Assembly (NCBI RefSeq): GCF_029227915.1 | Contig: NC_079875.1 | Span: 20,641,001 to 20,705,000 of the forward strand | Length of the DNA: 64,000 nt | Direction of reading: 5' to 3' | DNA from: Hydractinia symbiolongicarpus | Taxonomy: Eukaryota; Cnidaria; Hydrozoa; Anthoathecata; Hydractiniidae | Shown: positions 24,301 through 36,880 of the stretch, piece after piece | How positions within the stretch are numbered: position 1 is the stretch's first letter | Layout: each line of letters opens with the position of its first letter | Program-made: the position numbers and the translations under genes | Notes under the pieces: model-generated | The model's input: the letters and a program-made list of their open reading frames with translations, nothing else | What the model was told of the DNA's origin: nothing | Databases searched by the model: none

Positions 24301-24581
24301 CACATTGAGACTGGAAGGACTAGTCCAATGGTAACCGGGGCAGACAGCTGAAACCACGTGATTTACATGTGAGGCCTTTATTAGACTGCAAAAGGTCATA
24401 TTACGGTCTTTATAGGACTGTGCACGTAGTTAAGAGTGTTCTAAGGCCACAGCGCTAAGGAGAACCACTTGGAACGTTGTAGTGCATTGAGACTGGAAGG
24501 AATAATTTAATGGTAACCTGCGCAGGGAGATGGAACCACGTGATTTACGTGTGAGGCTATATTAGACATCAAAAGTCATAA
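21309..24581 (+). repeat. Shortened higher-order repeat copies and mixed units
   Basis: This stretch continues the ordered unit series (GACGTCGC, CAGCCAGATAGAACC, CGACGGGGCCAAGG, GGTATTAATG, ACTCTGCCCG), but without the 96-bp truncation and without the two monomers next to it. Marker CACGTGTTTTGCG is at 21,810 and 23,083. From about 23,500 the CACGTAATTT lineage follows (23,810). No non-satellite sequence is seen. Confidence 0.75.
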
Positions 24582-25490
24582 TACAGCCTTTATAGGACTG
24601 TGCACGTAGTTAAGAGTGTTCTAAGGCCACGGCGCTAAGGAAAACGACTTGGGACGTTGTAGTAAATTGGCACTGGAACGACTAGTCCAATGGTAACCGG
24701 CGCAGGCAGCTGAAACCACGTGATTTACGTGTGCGGCCTTTATGAGACTGCAAAAGGCCATATTACGGTCTTTATAGGACGATGCACGTAGTTAAGAGTG
24801 TTTTTAAGCGACGTCGCTAAGGAAAACGACTTGGGACGTTGTAGCACATTGAGACTGGAAAGACTAGTCCAATGGTAACCGGGGCAGGCAACTCAAACCG
24901 TGTGATTTAATTGTGCGGCCTTTATTAGACTGCAAAAGGCCATACTAAGGCCTTTATAGGACTGTGCACGTAGTTAAGAGTGTTCTAAGGCCGCGGCGCT
25001 AATGAAAACGACTTGGGACGTTGTAGCGCATTGAGACTGGAAGGAATAGTCCAATGGTAAGCTGCGCAGGCAGATGAAACCACGTAATTTACGTGTGTGG
25101 CCTTTATAAGACTGCAAAAGGCCATATTAGAATCTTTATAGGCCCGTGCACGTAATTAAGAGTGTTCTAAGGCCACGGCGCTAAGGAGAACCACTTGGGA
25201 CGTTCTGGTGCATTGGGACTGGAACGACTAGTCCAATGATAACCGGCGCAGGCAGCTGAAACCACGTGAATTACGTGTGAGGCCTTTATTAGACTGCAAA
25301 AGGCCATATTACAGCCTTTATAGGACTGTGCACGTAGTTAAGAAAGTTCTAAGGCCACAGCGCTAAGGAGAACAACTTGAAACGTTGTAGTGCATTGAGA
25401 CTGGAAGGAATAGTCCAATGGTAACCTGCGCAGGGAGATGGAACCACGTGATTTACGTGTGAGACTATATTAGACTTTAAAAGGCCATAT
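24582..25490 (+). repeat. 909-bp five-monomer tandem duplication, copy 1
   Basis: This block repeats at an offset of 909 bases (TTTTTAAGCG at 24,801 and 25,710; CACGTAATTT at 25,081 and 25,990). Both copies share the rare GTGAATTACG form, near 25,267 and 26,176. The offset is five monomers less one base. Confidence 0.88.
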
Positions 25491-26264
25491 TACAGCCTTT
25501 ATAGGACTGTGCACGTAGTTAAGAGTGTTCTAAGGCCACGGCGCTAAGGAAAACGACTTGGGACGTTGTAGTAAATTGGCACTGGAACGACTAGTCCAAT
25601 GGTAACCGGCGCAGGCAGCTGAAACCACGTGATTTACGTGTGCGGCCTTTATGAGACTGCAAAAGGCCATATTACGGTCTTTATAGGACGATGCACGTAG
25701 TTAAGAGTGTTTTTAAGCGACGTCGCTAAGGAAAACGACTTGGGACGTTGTAGCACATTGAGACTGGAAAGACTAGTCCAATGGTAACCGGGGCAGGCAA
25801 CTCAAACCTTGTGATTTAATTGTGCGGCCTTTATTAGACTGCAAAAGGCCATACTAAGGCCTTTATAGGACTGTGCACGTAGTTAAGAGTGTTCTAAGGC
25901 CGCGGCGCTAATGAAAACGACTTGGGACGTTGTAGCGCATTGAGACTGGAAGTAATAGTCCAATGGTAAGCTGCGCAGGCAGATGAAACCACGTAATTTA
26001 CGTGTGTGGCCTTTATAAGACTGCAAAAGGCCATGTTAGAATCTTTATAGGCCCGTGCACGTAATTAAGAGTGTTCTAAGGCCACGGCGCTAAGGAGAAC
26101 CACTTGGGACGTTCTGGTGCATTGGGACTGGAACGACTAGTCCAATGATAACCGGCGCAGGCAGCTGAAACCACGTGAATTACGTGTGAGGCCTTTATTA
26201 GACTGCAAAAGGCCATATTACAGCCTTTATAGGACTGTGCACGTAGTTAAGAAAGTTCTAAGGC
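25491..26264 (+). repeat. 909-bp five-monomer tandem duplication, copy 2 (partial)
   Basis: This second copy matches until AAGAAAGTTCTAAGG near 26,265, then switches to the CGACGGGGCCAAAG unit. The switch point is inside a monomer, so the exchange junction is in register but internal. Confidence 0.85.
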
Positions 26265-28039
26265 GACGGGGCCAAAGAGAACGACTTGGGACGTTGTGGC
26301 ACATTGAGAATGGAAGGACTAGTCCAATTGAAACCTGCGCAGACAGGTGTAACCGCGTGATTAAAGTGTGCGGCCTTTATTAGACTGCAAAAGGCCATAT
26401 TACATCCTTTATAGGACGATGCACGAAGTTAAGAGTGTTCTAAGGCCACAGCGCTAAAGAGAACTACTTGGGACGTTTTATCGCATTGAGACTGGAACGA
26501 CTAGTGCAATGGTAACCGGGGCAGGCAACTCAAACCGTGTGATTTAATTGTGCGGCCTTTATTAGACTGCAAAAGGCCATACTAAGGCCTTTATAGGACT
26601 GTGCACGTAGTTAAGAGTGTTCTAAGGCCGCGGCGCTAAGGAGAACCACTTAGAACGTTGTGGTGCAATGAGACTGGAAGGAATAGTCCAATGGTAACCG
26701 GCGCAGGCAGAGGAAACCACGTGATTTACGTGTAAGGCCTTTATTACACTGCATAAGGCCATATTACAGCCTTCATAGGACGATGCACGTAGTTAAGAGT
26801 GTTCTAAAGCCACGGCGCAAAGGAAAACGACTTGGGACGTTGTAGCACATTGAGACTGGAAAGACTAGTCCAATGGTAACCGGGGCAGGCAACTCAAACC
26901 GTGTGATTTAATTGTGCGGCCTTTATTAGACTGCAAAAGGCCATACTAAGGCCTTTATAGGACTGTGCACGTAGTTAAGAGTGTTCTAAGGCCGCGGCGC
27001 TAATGAAAACGACTTGGGACGTTGTAGCGCATTGAGACTGGAAGGAATAGTCCAATGGTAAGCTGCGCAGGCAGATGAAACCACGTAATTTACGTGTGTG
27101 GCCTTTATAAGACTGCAAAAGGCCATATTAGAATCTTTATAGGCCCGTGCACGTAATTAAGAAAGTTCTAAGGCCACAGCGCTAAGGAGAACAACTTGAA
27201 ACGTTGTAGTGCATTGAGACAGGAAGGAATAGTCCAATGGTAACCTGCGCAGGGAGATGGAACCACGTGATTTACGTGTGAGACTATATTAGACTTTATA
27301 AGGCCATATTACAGCCTTTATAGGACTGTGCACGTAGTTAAGAGTGTTCTAAAGTGACGGCGCTAAGAAAAACGACTTGGGACGTTGTAGCACATTGAGA
27401 CTGGAAGGACTAGTCCAATGGTAACCGGGGCAGACAGCTGAAACCACGTGATTTACATGTGAGGTCTTTATTAGACTGCAAAAGGTCATATTACGGTGTT
27501 TATAGGACTGTGCACGTAGTTAAGAGTGTTCTAAGGCCACAGCGCTAAGGAGAACCACTTGGAACGTTGTAGTGCATTGAGACTGGAAGGAATAGTCTAA
27601 TGGTAACCTGCACAGGGAGATGGAACCACGTGATTTACGTGTGAGGCTATATTAGACTTCAAAAGGCCATAATACAGCCTTTATAGGACTGTGCACGTAG
27701 TTAAGAGTGTTCTAAGGCCACGGCGCTAAGGAAAACGACTTGGGACGTTGTAGTAAATTGGCACTGGAACGACTAGTCCAATGGTAACCGGAGCAGGCAG
27801 CTGAAACCACGTGATTTACGTGTGCGGCCTTTATGAGACTGCAAAAGGCCATATTACGGTCTTTATAGGACAATGCACGTAGTTAAGAGTGTTCTAAAGC
27901 GACGTCGCTAAGGAAAACGACTTGGAAAGTTGTGGCACATTGAGACTGGAACGACTAGTCCAATGGTAACCTGCAAAAGCAGCTAAAACCGCGTGATTAA
28001 AGTGTGCGGCCTTTTTTAGACTGCAAAAGGCCATATTAG
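26265..28039 (+). repeat. Mixed satellite units between duplication blocks
   Basis: This is satellite throughout. It includes units with GGGGCAGGCAACTC (near 26,519 and 26,881), the CACGTAATTT marker at 27,082, the AAATTGGCACTGG unit near 27,755 and the GACGTCGC unit near 27,902. No gene or unique sequence is present. Confidence 0.75.
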
Positions 28040-29448
28040 GTTCTTTATAGGACTGTGCACGTAGTTAAGAGTGTTCTAAGGCCACGAGGCTAAGGAAAAC
28101 CACTTGGAACGTTGTAGTGCATTGAGACTGGAAGGAATAGTCCAATGGTAACCTGCGCAGGCAGCTGAAACTGCGTGATTTACGTGTGCGGCCTTTATTA
28201 GACTGCAAAAGGCCATATTAGGGTCTTTATAGGACTGTGCACGTAGCTAAGAGTGTTCTAAGGCCACGGGGCTAAGGAGAACCACTTGGAACGTTGTAGT
28301 GCATTGAGACTGGAAGGAATAGTCAAATGGTAACCTGCGCAGGCAGATGGAACCACGTGATTTATGTGTCAGGCCTTTATTAGACTGCAAAAGGTCATAT
28401 TACAGCATTTATAGGACTGTGCACGTAGTTAAGAGTGTTCTAAGGTGACGGAGCTAATGAAGACGACTTGGGACGTTGTAGTGCAATGAGACTTGAAGGA
28501 ATAGTCCAATGGTAACCTGCGCAGGCAGATGGAACCACGTGATTTACATGTGAGGCTTTTATTAGACTGGAAAAGGACATATTATAGCCTTTGTAGGACG
28601 ATGCACGTAGTTAAGAGTGTTCTAAAGCGACGGCGCTAATGAAAACCACTTGAAACGTTGTAGTACATCAAGACTGGAAGGAATAGTCCAATGGTAAGCT
28701 GCGCAGGCAGATGAAACCACGTGATATACGTGTGAGGCCATTATTAGACTGCAAAAGGCCATATTACAGCCTTTATAGAACGATGCACGTAGTTAAGAGT
28801 GTTCTAAGGCCACGGCGCTAAGGAGAACTACTTGGAACGTTGTAGTGCAATGAGACTGGAAGGAATAGTCCAATGGTAACCTGAGCAGGTAGATGGAACC
28901 ACGTGATTTACATGTGAGGCTTTTATTAGACTGGAAAAGGGCATATTAGAGCCTTTGTAGGACGATGCATGTAGTTAAGAGTGTTCTAAAGCGACGGCGC
29001 TAATGAATATTACTTGAAACGTTGTAGTACATCAAGACTGGAAGGAATAGTCCAATGGTAAGCTGCGCAGGCAGATGAAACCACGTGATATACGTGTGAG
29101 GCCTTTATTAGACTGCAAAAGGCCATATTACAGCCTTTATAGAACGATGCACGTAGTTAAGAGTGTTCTAAGGCCACGGCGCTAAGGAGAACTACCTGGA
29201 ACGTTGTAGTGCAATGAGACTGGAAGGAATAGTCCAATGGTAACCTGAGCAGGTAGATGGAACCACGTGATTTACATGTGAGGCTTTTATTAGACTGGAA
29301 AAGGGCATATTAGAGCCTTTGTAGGACGATGCACGTAGTTAAGAGTGTTCTAAAGCGACGGCGCTAATGAAAACCACTTGAAACGTTGTAGTGCATCAAG
29401 ACTGGAAGGAATAGTCAAATGGTAAGCTGCGCAGGCAGATGAAACCAC
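28040..29448 (+). repeat. Block repeated at about 2,001 bp (11 monomers), copy 1
   Basis: This block matches 30,041-31,449 at a constant offset of 2,001 bases (CTAAGGAAAACC at 28,090 and 30,091; GTGCATCAAG at 29,391 and 31,392). Rare shared forms are TTTATGTGTCAGG and the GATATACGTG variant. Internally it holds a dimer of about 364 bases repeated in tandem, marked by GATATACGTG near 28,722 and 29,087. Confidence 0.88.
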
Positions 29449-30040
29449 GTGTTTTGCGTGTGAGGCTATATTAGACTGCAAAAGGCCATATTACAGCCTT
29501 AATAGGACGATCCACGTAGTTAAGAGTGTTCTAAGGCGACGGGGCCAAGGAGAACGACTTGGGACGTTGTGGCACATTGAGAATGGAAGGACTAGTCCAA
29601 TTGAAAGCTGCGCAGACAGGTGTAACCACGTTATTTACGTGTGAGGTCTTTATTAGACTGCAAAAGGCCATATTACAGCCTTTATAGGACTGTGCACGTA
29701 GTTAAGAGTGTTCTAAGGCCACGGCGCTAAGGAGAACCACTTAGAACGTTGTGGTGCAATGAGACTGGAAGGAATAGTCCAATGGTAACCTGCGCAGGCA
29801 GATGGAACCACGTGATTTACGTGTGAGGCCTTTATTACACTGCATAAGGCCATATTACAGCCTTTATAGGACGATGCACATAGTTAAGAGTGTTCTAAGG
29901 CGACGGAGCTAATCAAAACGACTTAGGACGTTTTATCGCATTGAGACTGGAACGACTAGTCCAATGGTAACCGGCGAAAGCAGCTAAAACCGCGTGATTA
30001 AAGTGTGCGGCATTTATTAGACTGCAAAAGGCCATATTAG
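29449..30040 (+). repeat. Linker monomers between the two 2,001-bp-offset blocks
   Basis: About three units connect the two copies. They carry GTTTTGCGTG, the CGACGGGGCCAAGG unit, ACTGCATAAGG and the GCACATAGTT unit, all seen elsewhere in the array. Confidence 0.75.
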
Positions 30041-31449
30041 TGTTTTTATAGGACTGTGCACGTAGTTAAGAGTGTTCTAAGGCCACGGGGCTAAGGAAAA
30101 CCACTTGGAACGTTGTAGTGCATTGAGACTGGAAGGAATAGTCCAATGGTAACCTGCGCAGGCAGCTGAAACTGCGTGATTTACGTGTGCGGCCTTTATT
30201 AGACTGCAAAAGGCCATATTAGGGTCTTTATAGGACTGTGCACGTAGCTAAGAGTGTTCTAAGGCCACGGGGCTAAGGAGAACCACTTGGAACGTTGTAG
30301 TGCATTGAGACTGGAAGGAATAGTCAAATGGTAACCTGCGCAGGCAGATGGAACCACGTGATTTATGTGTCAGGCCTTTATTAGACTGCAAAAGGTCATA
30401 TTACAGCATTTATAGGACTGTGCACGTAGTTAAGAGTGTTCTAAGGTGACGGAGCTAATGAAGACGACTTGGGACGTTGTAGTGCAATGAGACTTGAAGG
30501 AATAGTCCAATGGTAACCTGTGCAGGCAGATGGAACCACGTGATTTACATGTGAGGCTTTTATTAGACTGGAAAAGGACATATTATAGCCTTTGTAGGAC
30601 GATGCACGTAGTTAAAAGTGTTCTAAAGCGACCGCGCTAATGAAAACCACTTGAAACGTTGTAGTACATCAAGACTGGAAGGAATAGTCCAATGGTAAGC
30701 TGCGCAGGCAGATGAAACCACGTGATATACGTGTGAGGCCTTTATTAGACTGCAAAAGGCCATATTACAGCCTTTATAGAACGATGCACGTAGTTAAGAG
30801 TGTTCTAAGGCCACGGCGCTAAGGAGAACTACTTGGAACGTTGTAGTGCAATGAGACTGGAAGGAATAGTCCAATGGTAACCTGAGCAGGTAGATGGAAC
30901 CACGTGATTTACATGTGAGGCTTTTATTAGACTGGAAAAGGGCATATTAGAGCCTTTGTAGGACGATGCACGTAGTTAAGAGTGTTCTAAAGCGACGGCG
31001 CTAATGAAAACCACTTGAAACGTTGTAGTACATCAAGACTGGAAGGAATAGTCCAATGGTAAGCTGCGCAGGCAGATGAAACCACGTGATATACGTGTGA
31101 GGCCTTTATTAGACTGCAAAAGGCCATATTACAGCCTTTATAGAACGATGCACGTAGTTAAGAGTGTTCTAAGGCCACGGCGCTAAGGAGAACTACCTGG
31201 AACGTTGTAGTGCAATGAGACTGGAAGGAATAGTCCAATGGTAACCTGAGCAGGTAGATGGAACCACGTGATTTACATGTGAGGCTTTTATTAGACTGGA
31301 AAAGGGCATATTAGAGCCTTTGTAGGACGATGCACGTAGTTAAGAGTGTTCTAAAGCGACGGCGCTAATGAAAACCACTTGAAACGTTGTAGTGCATCAA
31401 GACTGGAAGGAATAGTCAAATGGTAAGCTGCGCAGGCAGATGAAACCAC
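30041..31449 (+). repeat. Block repeated at about 2,001 bp (11 monomers), copy 2
   Basis: This is the second copy of 28,040-29,448 with only scattered substitutions. It has its own pair of GATATACGTG units near 30,724 and 31,088. The copies part at about 31,449, where this one continues as GATTTACG and the first as GTTTTGCG. Confidence 0.88.
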
Positions 31450-32730
31450 GTGATTTACGTGTGAGGCCTTTATTAGACTGCAAAAGGCCATATTACAGCC
31501 TTTATAGGACGATGCACGTAGTTAAGAGTGTTGTAAAGCGACGGCGCTAGGGAAAAAAACTTGGGACGTTGTACCACATTAAGACTTGAAGGACTAGTCC
31601 AATGGTAACCGGCACAGGCAGCTAAAACCGCGTGATTAAAGTGTGCGGCCTTTATTAGACTGCAAAAGGCCATATTACGGTCGTTATAGGCCCGTGCACG
31701 TAATTAAGAGTGTTCTACGGCCACGGCGCTAAGGAGAACCAGTTGGGACGTTCTGGTGCATTGGGACTGGAACGACTAGTCCAATGGTAAGCTGCGCAGG
31801 CAGATGATACCACGTGATTTACGTGTGATGCCTTTATTAGACCGCAAAAGGCCATATTACAGCCTTAATAGGACGATCCACGTAGTTAAGAGTGTTCTAA
31901 AGCGACGACGCTAAGGAGAACTACTTGGAACGTTGTTGTGCATTGAGACTGGAAGGAATAGTCAATTGGTAACCTGCGCAGGCAGATGGAACTTCGTGAT
32001 TTACGTGTGAGGTCTTTATTTGACTGCAAAAGGTCATATTACAGCTTTTATAGGACTGTGCACGTAGTTAAGAGTGTTTTAAAGCGACGGCGCTAATGAA
32101 AACGACTTGGGACGTTGTAGCGCATTGAGACTGGAAGGCCATATTAGTGTTTTATAGGACTGTGCACGCAGTTAAGAGTGTTCTAAGGCCACGGGGCTAA
32201 GGAGAACCACTTGGAACGTTGTAGTGCATTGAGACTGGAAGGAATAGTCCAATGGTAACCTGCGCAGGCAGCTGAAACCGCGTGATTTACGTGTGCGGCC
32301 TTTATTAGACTGCAAAAGGCCATATTAGGGTCTTTATAGGACTGTGCACGTAGTTAAGAGTTTCTAAGGCCCCGGGGCTAAGGAGAACCACTTGGAACGT
32401 TGTAGTGCATTGAGACTGGAAGGAATAGTCAAATGGTAACCTGCGCAGGCAGAGGGAACCACGTGATTTACTTGTGAGGCCTTCATTACCCTGCAAAACG
32501 CCATATTACGGTCGTTATAGGGGTGTGCACGTAGTTAAGAGTGTTGTAAAGCGACGGCGCTAATGAAAACCACTTGAAACGTTGTAGTACATCAAGACTG
32601 GAAGGAATAGTCCAATGGTAAGCTGCGCAGGCAGATGAAACCACGTGATTTACGTGTAAGGCCTTTATTAGACTGCAAAAGGCCATATTACAGCCTTTAT
32701 AGGACTGTGCACGTAGTTAAGAGTGTTCTA
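31281..32730 (+). repeat. Block repeated at offset 3,863/4,150, left copy
   Basis: This block matches 35,144-36,880. The offset is 3,863 up to about 32,130 and 4,150 afterwards, because the right copy holds an extra 287 bases. It includes a fused monomer at 32,133 (GGAAGGCCATATTAG) and the ATTACCCTGCAAAACGCC unit near 32,486. Confidence 0.88.
32120..32150 (+). repeat. Fused monomer junction (77 bp lost), first instance
   Basis: GACTGGAAGGCCATATTAG joins the two-thirds point of one unit to the second dyad arm of the next. Counting against a complete unit gives 77 missing bases, with AAGG at both edges of the deletion. The next instances are at about 35,996 and 36,282. Confidence 0.85.
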
Positions 32731-33050
32731 AGGCGACGGCACTAATGAAAATGACTTGGGATGTTTTAGCGCATTGAGACTGGATCGACTAGTCCAATGG
32801 TAACCGGCACAGGCAGCTAAAACTGCGCGATTACAGTGTGCGGCCTTTATTAGACTGCAAAAGGCCATATTACGGTCGTTATAGGCCCGTGCACGTAATT
32901 AAGAGTGTTCTAAGGTCACGGCGCTAAGGAAAACGACTTGGCACGTTGTAGTGCAATGAGACTGGAAGGAATAGTCCAATGGTAACCTGCGCAGGCAGAT
33001 GTAACCACGTGATTTACGTGTGAGGCCTTTATTAGACTGCAAAAGGCCAT
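32731..33050 (+). repeat. Linker satellite units
   Basis: This stretch contains units with GGCACTAATGAAAATGAC and the TCGTTATAGGCCCGTG form. Both types also occur in the left part near 5,880 and 6,620, so this is an older-looking stretch between two amplified blocks. Confidence 0.7.
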
Positions 33051-33929
33051 ATTACGGTCTTTATAGGACGATGCACGTAGTTAAGAGTGTTCTAAGGCCA
33101 GGGCGCTAAAGAGAACCACTTAGAATGTTGTGGTGCATTTAGACTAAAAGGAACAGTCCAATGGTAACCTGCGCAGGCAGATGGAACCACGTGATTTACG
33201 TGTGAGGCCTTTATTAGACTGGAAAAGGGCATATTATAGCCTTTGTAGGACGATGCACGTAGTTAAGAGTGTTCTAAAGCGACGGCGCTAAGGAAAACCA
33301 CTTGGAACGTTGTAGTGCATTGAGACTGGAATGAATAGTCCAATGGTAACCTGCGCAGGCAGAGGAAACCACGTGATTTACGTGTGAGGCCTTTATTACA
33401 CTGCATAAGGCCATATTACAGCCTTTATAGGACTGTGCACGTAGTTAAGAGTGTTCTAAAGCCACGGCGCTAAGGAAAACGACTTGGAACGTTGTAGCAC
33501 ATTGAGATTGGAAAGACTAGTCCATTGGTAACGGGCGCAGGCAACTCAAACTGCGTGATTTAAGTGTGCGGCCTTTATTAGACTGCAAAAAGCCATACTA
33601 CGGTCTTTATAAGACTGTGCACGTAGTTAAGAGTGTTATAAGGCCACGGCGCTAAGAAGAACTACTTGGAACGTTGTAGTGCAATGAGACTGGAAGGTAT
33701 AGTCCAATGGTAACCTACGCAGGGAGATGGAACCACGTGATATACGTGTGAGACTATATTAGACTTCAAAAGGCCATTTTACGGCCTTTATAGGACTGTG
33801 CACGTAGTTAAGAGTGTTCTAACGTTGTAGTGCATTGAGACTGAAAGGAATAGTCCAATGGTAACCTGTACAGGCAGATGGAACAACGTGATTTACGTGT
33901 GAGGCCTTTATTAGACTGCAAAAGGCCAT
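33051..33929 (+). repeat. 879-bp five-monomer tandem duplication, copy 1
   Basis: ATTACGGTCT recurs at 33,051 and 33,930. The unit is five monomers shortened by a 30-bp deletion at 33,821 (GTTCTAACGTTGTAG), where the GGCCACGGCGCTAAGG block is lost. Both copies share GGAAAGACTAGTCCATTGG and CTAAGAAGAACTAC. Confidence 0.87.
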
Positions 33930-34790
33930 ATTACGGTCTTTATAGGACGATGCACGTAGTTAAGAGTGTTCTAAGGCCAGGGCGCTAAAGAGAACCACTT
34001 AGAATGTTGTGGTGCATTGAGACTAAAAGGAACAGTCCAATGGTAACCTGCGCAGGCAGATGGAACCACGTGATTTACGTGTGAGGCCTTTATTAGACTG
34101 GAAAAGGGCATATTATAGCCTTTGTAGGACGATGCACGTAGTTAAGAGTGTTCTAAAGCGACGGCGCTAAGGAAAACCACTTGGAACGTTGTAGTGCATT
34201 GAGACTGGAATGAATAGTCCAATGGTAACCTGCGCAGGCAGAGGAAACCACGTGATTTACGTGTGAGGCCTTTATTACACTGCATAAGGCCATATTACAG
34301 CCTTTATAGGACTGTGCACGTAGTTAAGAGTGTTCTAAAGCCACGGCGCTAAGGAAAACGACTTGGAACGTTGTAGCACATTGAGATTGGAAAGACTAGT
34401 CCATTGGTAACCGGCGCAGGCAACTCAAACTGCGTGATTTAAGTGTGCGGCCTTTATTAGACTGCAAAAGGCCATACTACGGTCTTTATAAGACTGTGCA
34501 CGTAGTTAAGAGTGTTATAAGGCCACGGCGCTAAGAAGAACTACTTGAAACGTTGTAGTGCAATGAGACTGGAAGGTATAGTCCAATGGTAACCTACGCA
34601 GGGAGATGGAACCACGTGATATACGTGTGAGACTATATTAGACTTCAAAAGGCCATTTTACGGCCTTTATAGGACTGTGCACGTAGTTAAGAGTGTTCTA
34701 ACGTTGTATTGCATTGAGACTGAAAGGAATAGTCCAATGGTAACCGGTACAGGCAGATGGAACAACGTGATTTACGTGTGAGGCCTTTAT
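33930..34790 (+). repeat. 879-bp five-monomer tandem duplication, copy 2
   Basis: This second copy has the same 30-bp deletion at about 34,699. It diverges at about 34,790, where the ATTACCCTGCAAATCGCC unit begins. Confidence 0.87.
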
Positions 34791-35143
34791 TACCCTGCAA
34801 ATCGCCATATTACGGTCGTTATAGGGCTGTGCACGTAATTAAGAGAGCTCTAAAGCCACGGCGCTAAATAGAACCACTTGGAACGTTGTAGGGCATTGAG
34901 ACTGGAAGGAATAGTGTAATGGTAAGCTGCGCAGGCAGATGAAACCACGTGATTTACGTGTGAGGCCTTTATTAGACTGCAAAAGGCCATATTACATCCT
35001 TTATAGGACGATGCACGTAGTTTAGAGTGTTCTAAAGCGACGGCGCTAAGGAAAACAACTTGGGACGTTGTAGCACATTGAGACTTGAAGGACTAGTCCA
35101 ATGGTAACCTGCGCAGACAGGTGAAACCACGTGATTTACGTGT
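34791..35143 (+). repeat. Linker satellite units with the ATTACCCTGC form
   Basis: Two monomers follow the 879-bp duplication. The first carries ATTACCCTGCAAATCGCC and AATTAAGAGAGCTC, also seen near 7,088, 11,711, 17,932 and 40,096. The second is an ordinary unit with GCGCAGACAGG. Confidence 0.72.
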
Positions 35144-36880
35144 GAGGCTTTTATTAGACTGGAAAAGGGCATATTAGAGCCTTTGTAGGACGATGCACGT
35201 AGTTAAGAGTGTTCTAAAGCGACGGCGCTAATGAAAACCACTTGAAACGTTGTAGTGCATCAAGACTGGAAGGAATAGTCAAATGGTAGGCTGCGCAGGC
35301 AGATGAAACCACGTGATTTACGTGTGAGGCCTTTATTAGACTGCAAAAGGCCATATTACAGCCTTTATAGGACGATGCACGTAGTTAAGAGTGTTGTAAA
35401 GCGACGGCGCTAGGGAAAAAAACTTGGGACGTTGTACCACATTAAGACTTGAAGGACTAGTCCAATGGTAACCGGCACAGGCAGCTAAAACCGCGTGATT
35501 AAAGTGTGCGGCCTTTATTAGACTGCAAAAGGCCATATTACGGTCGTTATAGGCCCGTGCACGTAATTAAGAGTGTTCTACGGCCACGGCGCTAAGGAGA
35601 ACCAGTTGGGACGTTCTGGTGCATTGGGACTGGAACGACTAGTCCAATGGTAAGCGGCGCAGGCAGATGATACCACGTGATTTACGTGTGATGCCTTTAT
35701 TAGACCGCAAAAGGCCATATTACAGCCTTAATAGGACGATCCACGTAGTTAAGAGTGTTCTAAAGCGACGACGCTAAGGAGAACTACTTGGAACGTTGTT
35801 GTGCATTGAGACTGGAAGGAATAGTCAATTGGTAACCTGCGCAGGCAGATGGAACTTCGTGATTTACGTGTGAGGTCTTTATTTGACTGCAAAAGGTCAT
35901 ATTACAGCTTTTATAGGACTGTGCACGTAGTTAAGAGTGTTTTAAAGCGACGGCGCTAATGAAAACGACTTGGGACGTTGTAGCGCATTGAGACTGGAAG
36001 GCCATACTAGTGTTTTATAGGACTGTGCACGCAGTTAAGAGTGTTCTAAGGCCATGGGGCTAAGGAGAACCACTTGGAACGTTGTAGTGCATTGAGACTG
36101 GAAGGAATAGTCAATTGGTAACCTGCGCAGGCAGATGGAACTTCGTGATTTACGTGTGAGGTCTTTATTTGACTGCAAAAGGTCATATTACAGCCTTTAA
36201 AGAACTGTGCGCGTAGTTAAGAGTGTTTTAAAGCGACGGCGCTAATGAAAACGACTTGGGACGTTGTAGCGCATTTAGACTGGAAGGCCATATTTAGTGT
36301 TTTATAGGACTGTGCACGCAGTTAAGAGTGTTCTAAGGCCACGGGGCTAAGGAGAACCACTTGGAACGTTGTAGTGCATTGAGACTGGAAGGAATAGTCC
36401 AATGGTAACCTGCGCAGGCAACTGAAACCGCGTGATTTACGTGTGCGGCCTTTATTAGACTGCAAAAGGCCATATTAGGGTCTTTATAGGACTGTGCACG
36501 TAGTTAAGAGTTTCTAAGGCCCCGGGGCTAAGGAGAACCACTTGGAACGTTGTAGTGCATTGAGACTGGAAGGAATAGTCAAATGGTAACCTGCGCAGGC
36601 AGAGGGAACCACGTGATTTACTTGTGAGGCCTTCATTACCCTGCAAAACGCCATATTACGGTCGTTATAGGGGTGTGCACGTAGTTAAGAGTGTTGTAAA
36701 GCGACGGCGCTAATGAAAACCACTTGAAACGTTGTAGTACATCAAGACTGGAAGGAATAGTCCAATGGTAAGCTGCGCAGGCAGATGAAACCACGTGATT
36801 TACGTGTAAGGCCTTTATTAGACTGCAAAAGGCCATATTACAGCCTTTATAGGACTGTGCACGTAGTTAAGAGTGTTCTA
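35144..36880 (+). repeat. Block repeated at offset 3,863/4,150, right copy
   Basis: This is the right copy of 31,281-32,730 with one additional 287-base unit (two monomers less 77 bases), so the fused junction occurs twice here, at about 35,996 and 36,282. The fusion must have formed before this copy was made, then been locally duplicated. Confidence 0.88.

Noticed and set aside
26186-26383. Plus-strand open frames of 61-65 codons (here and at 46626-46811)
   Set aside because: They begin at a GTG in the monomer junction, run just over one monomer, and consist only of satellite sequence that is broken by stops in neighbouring units.
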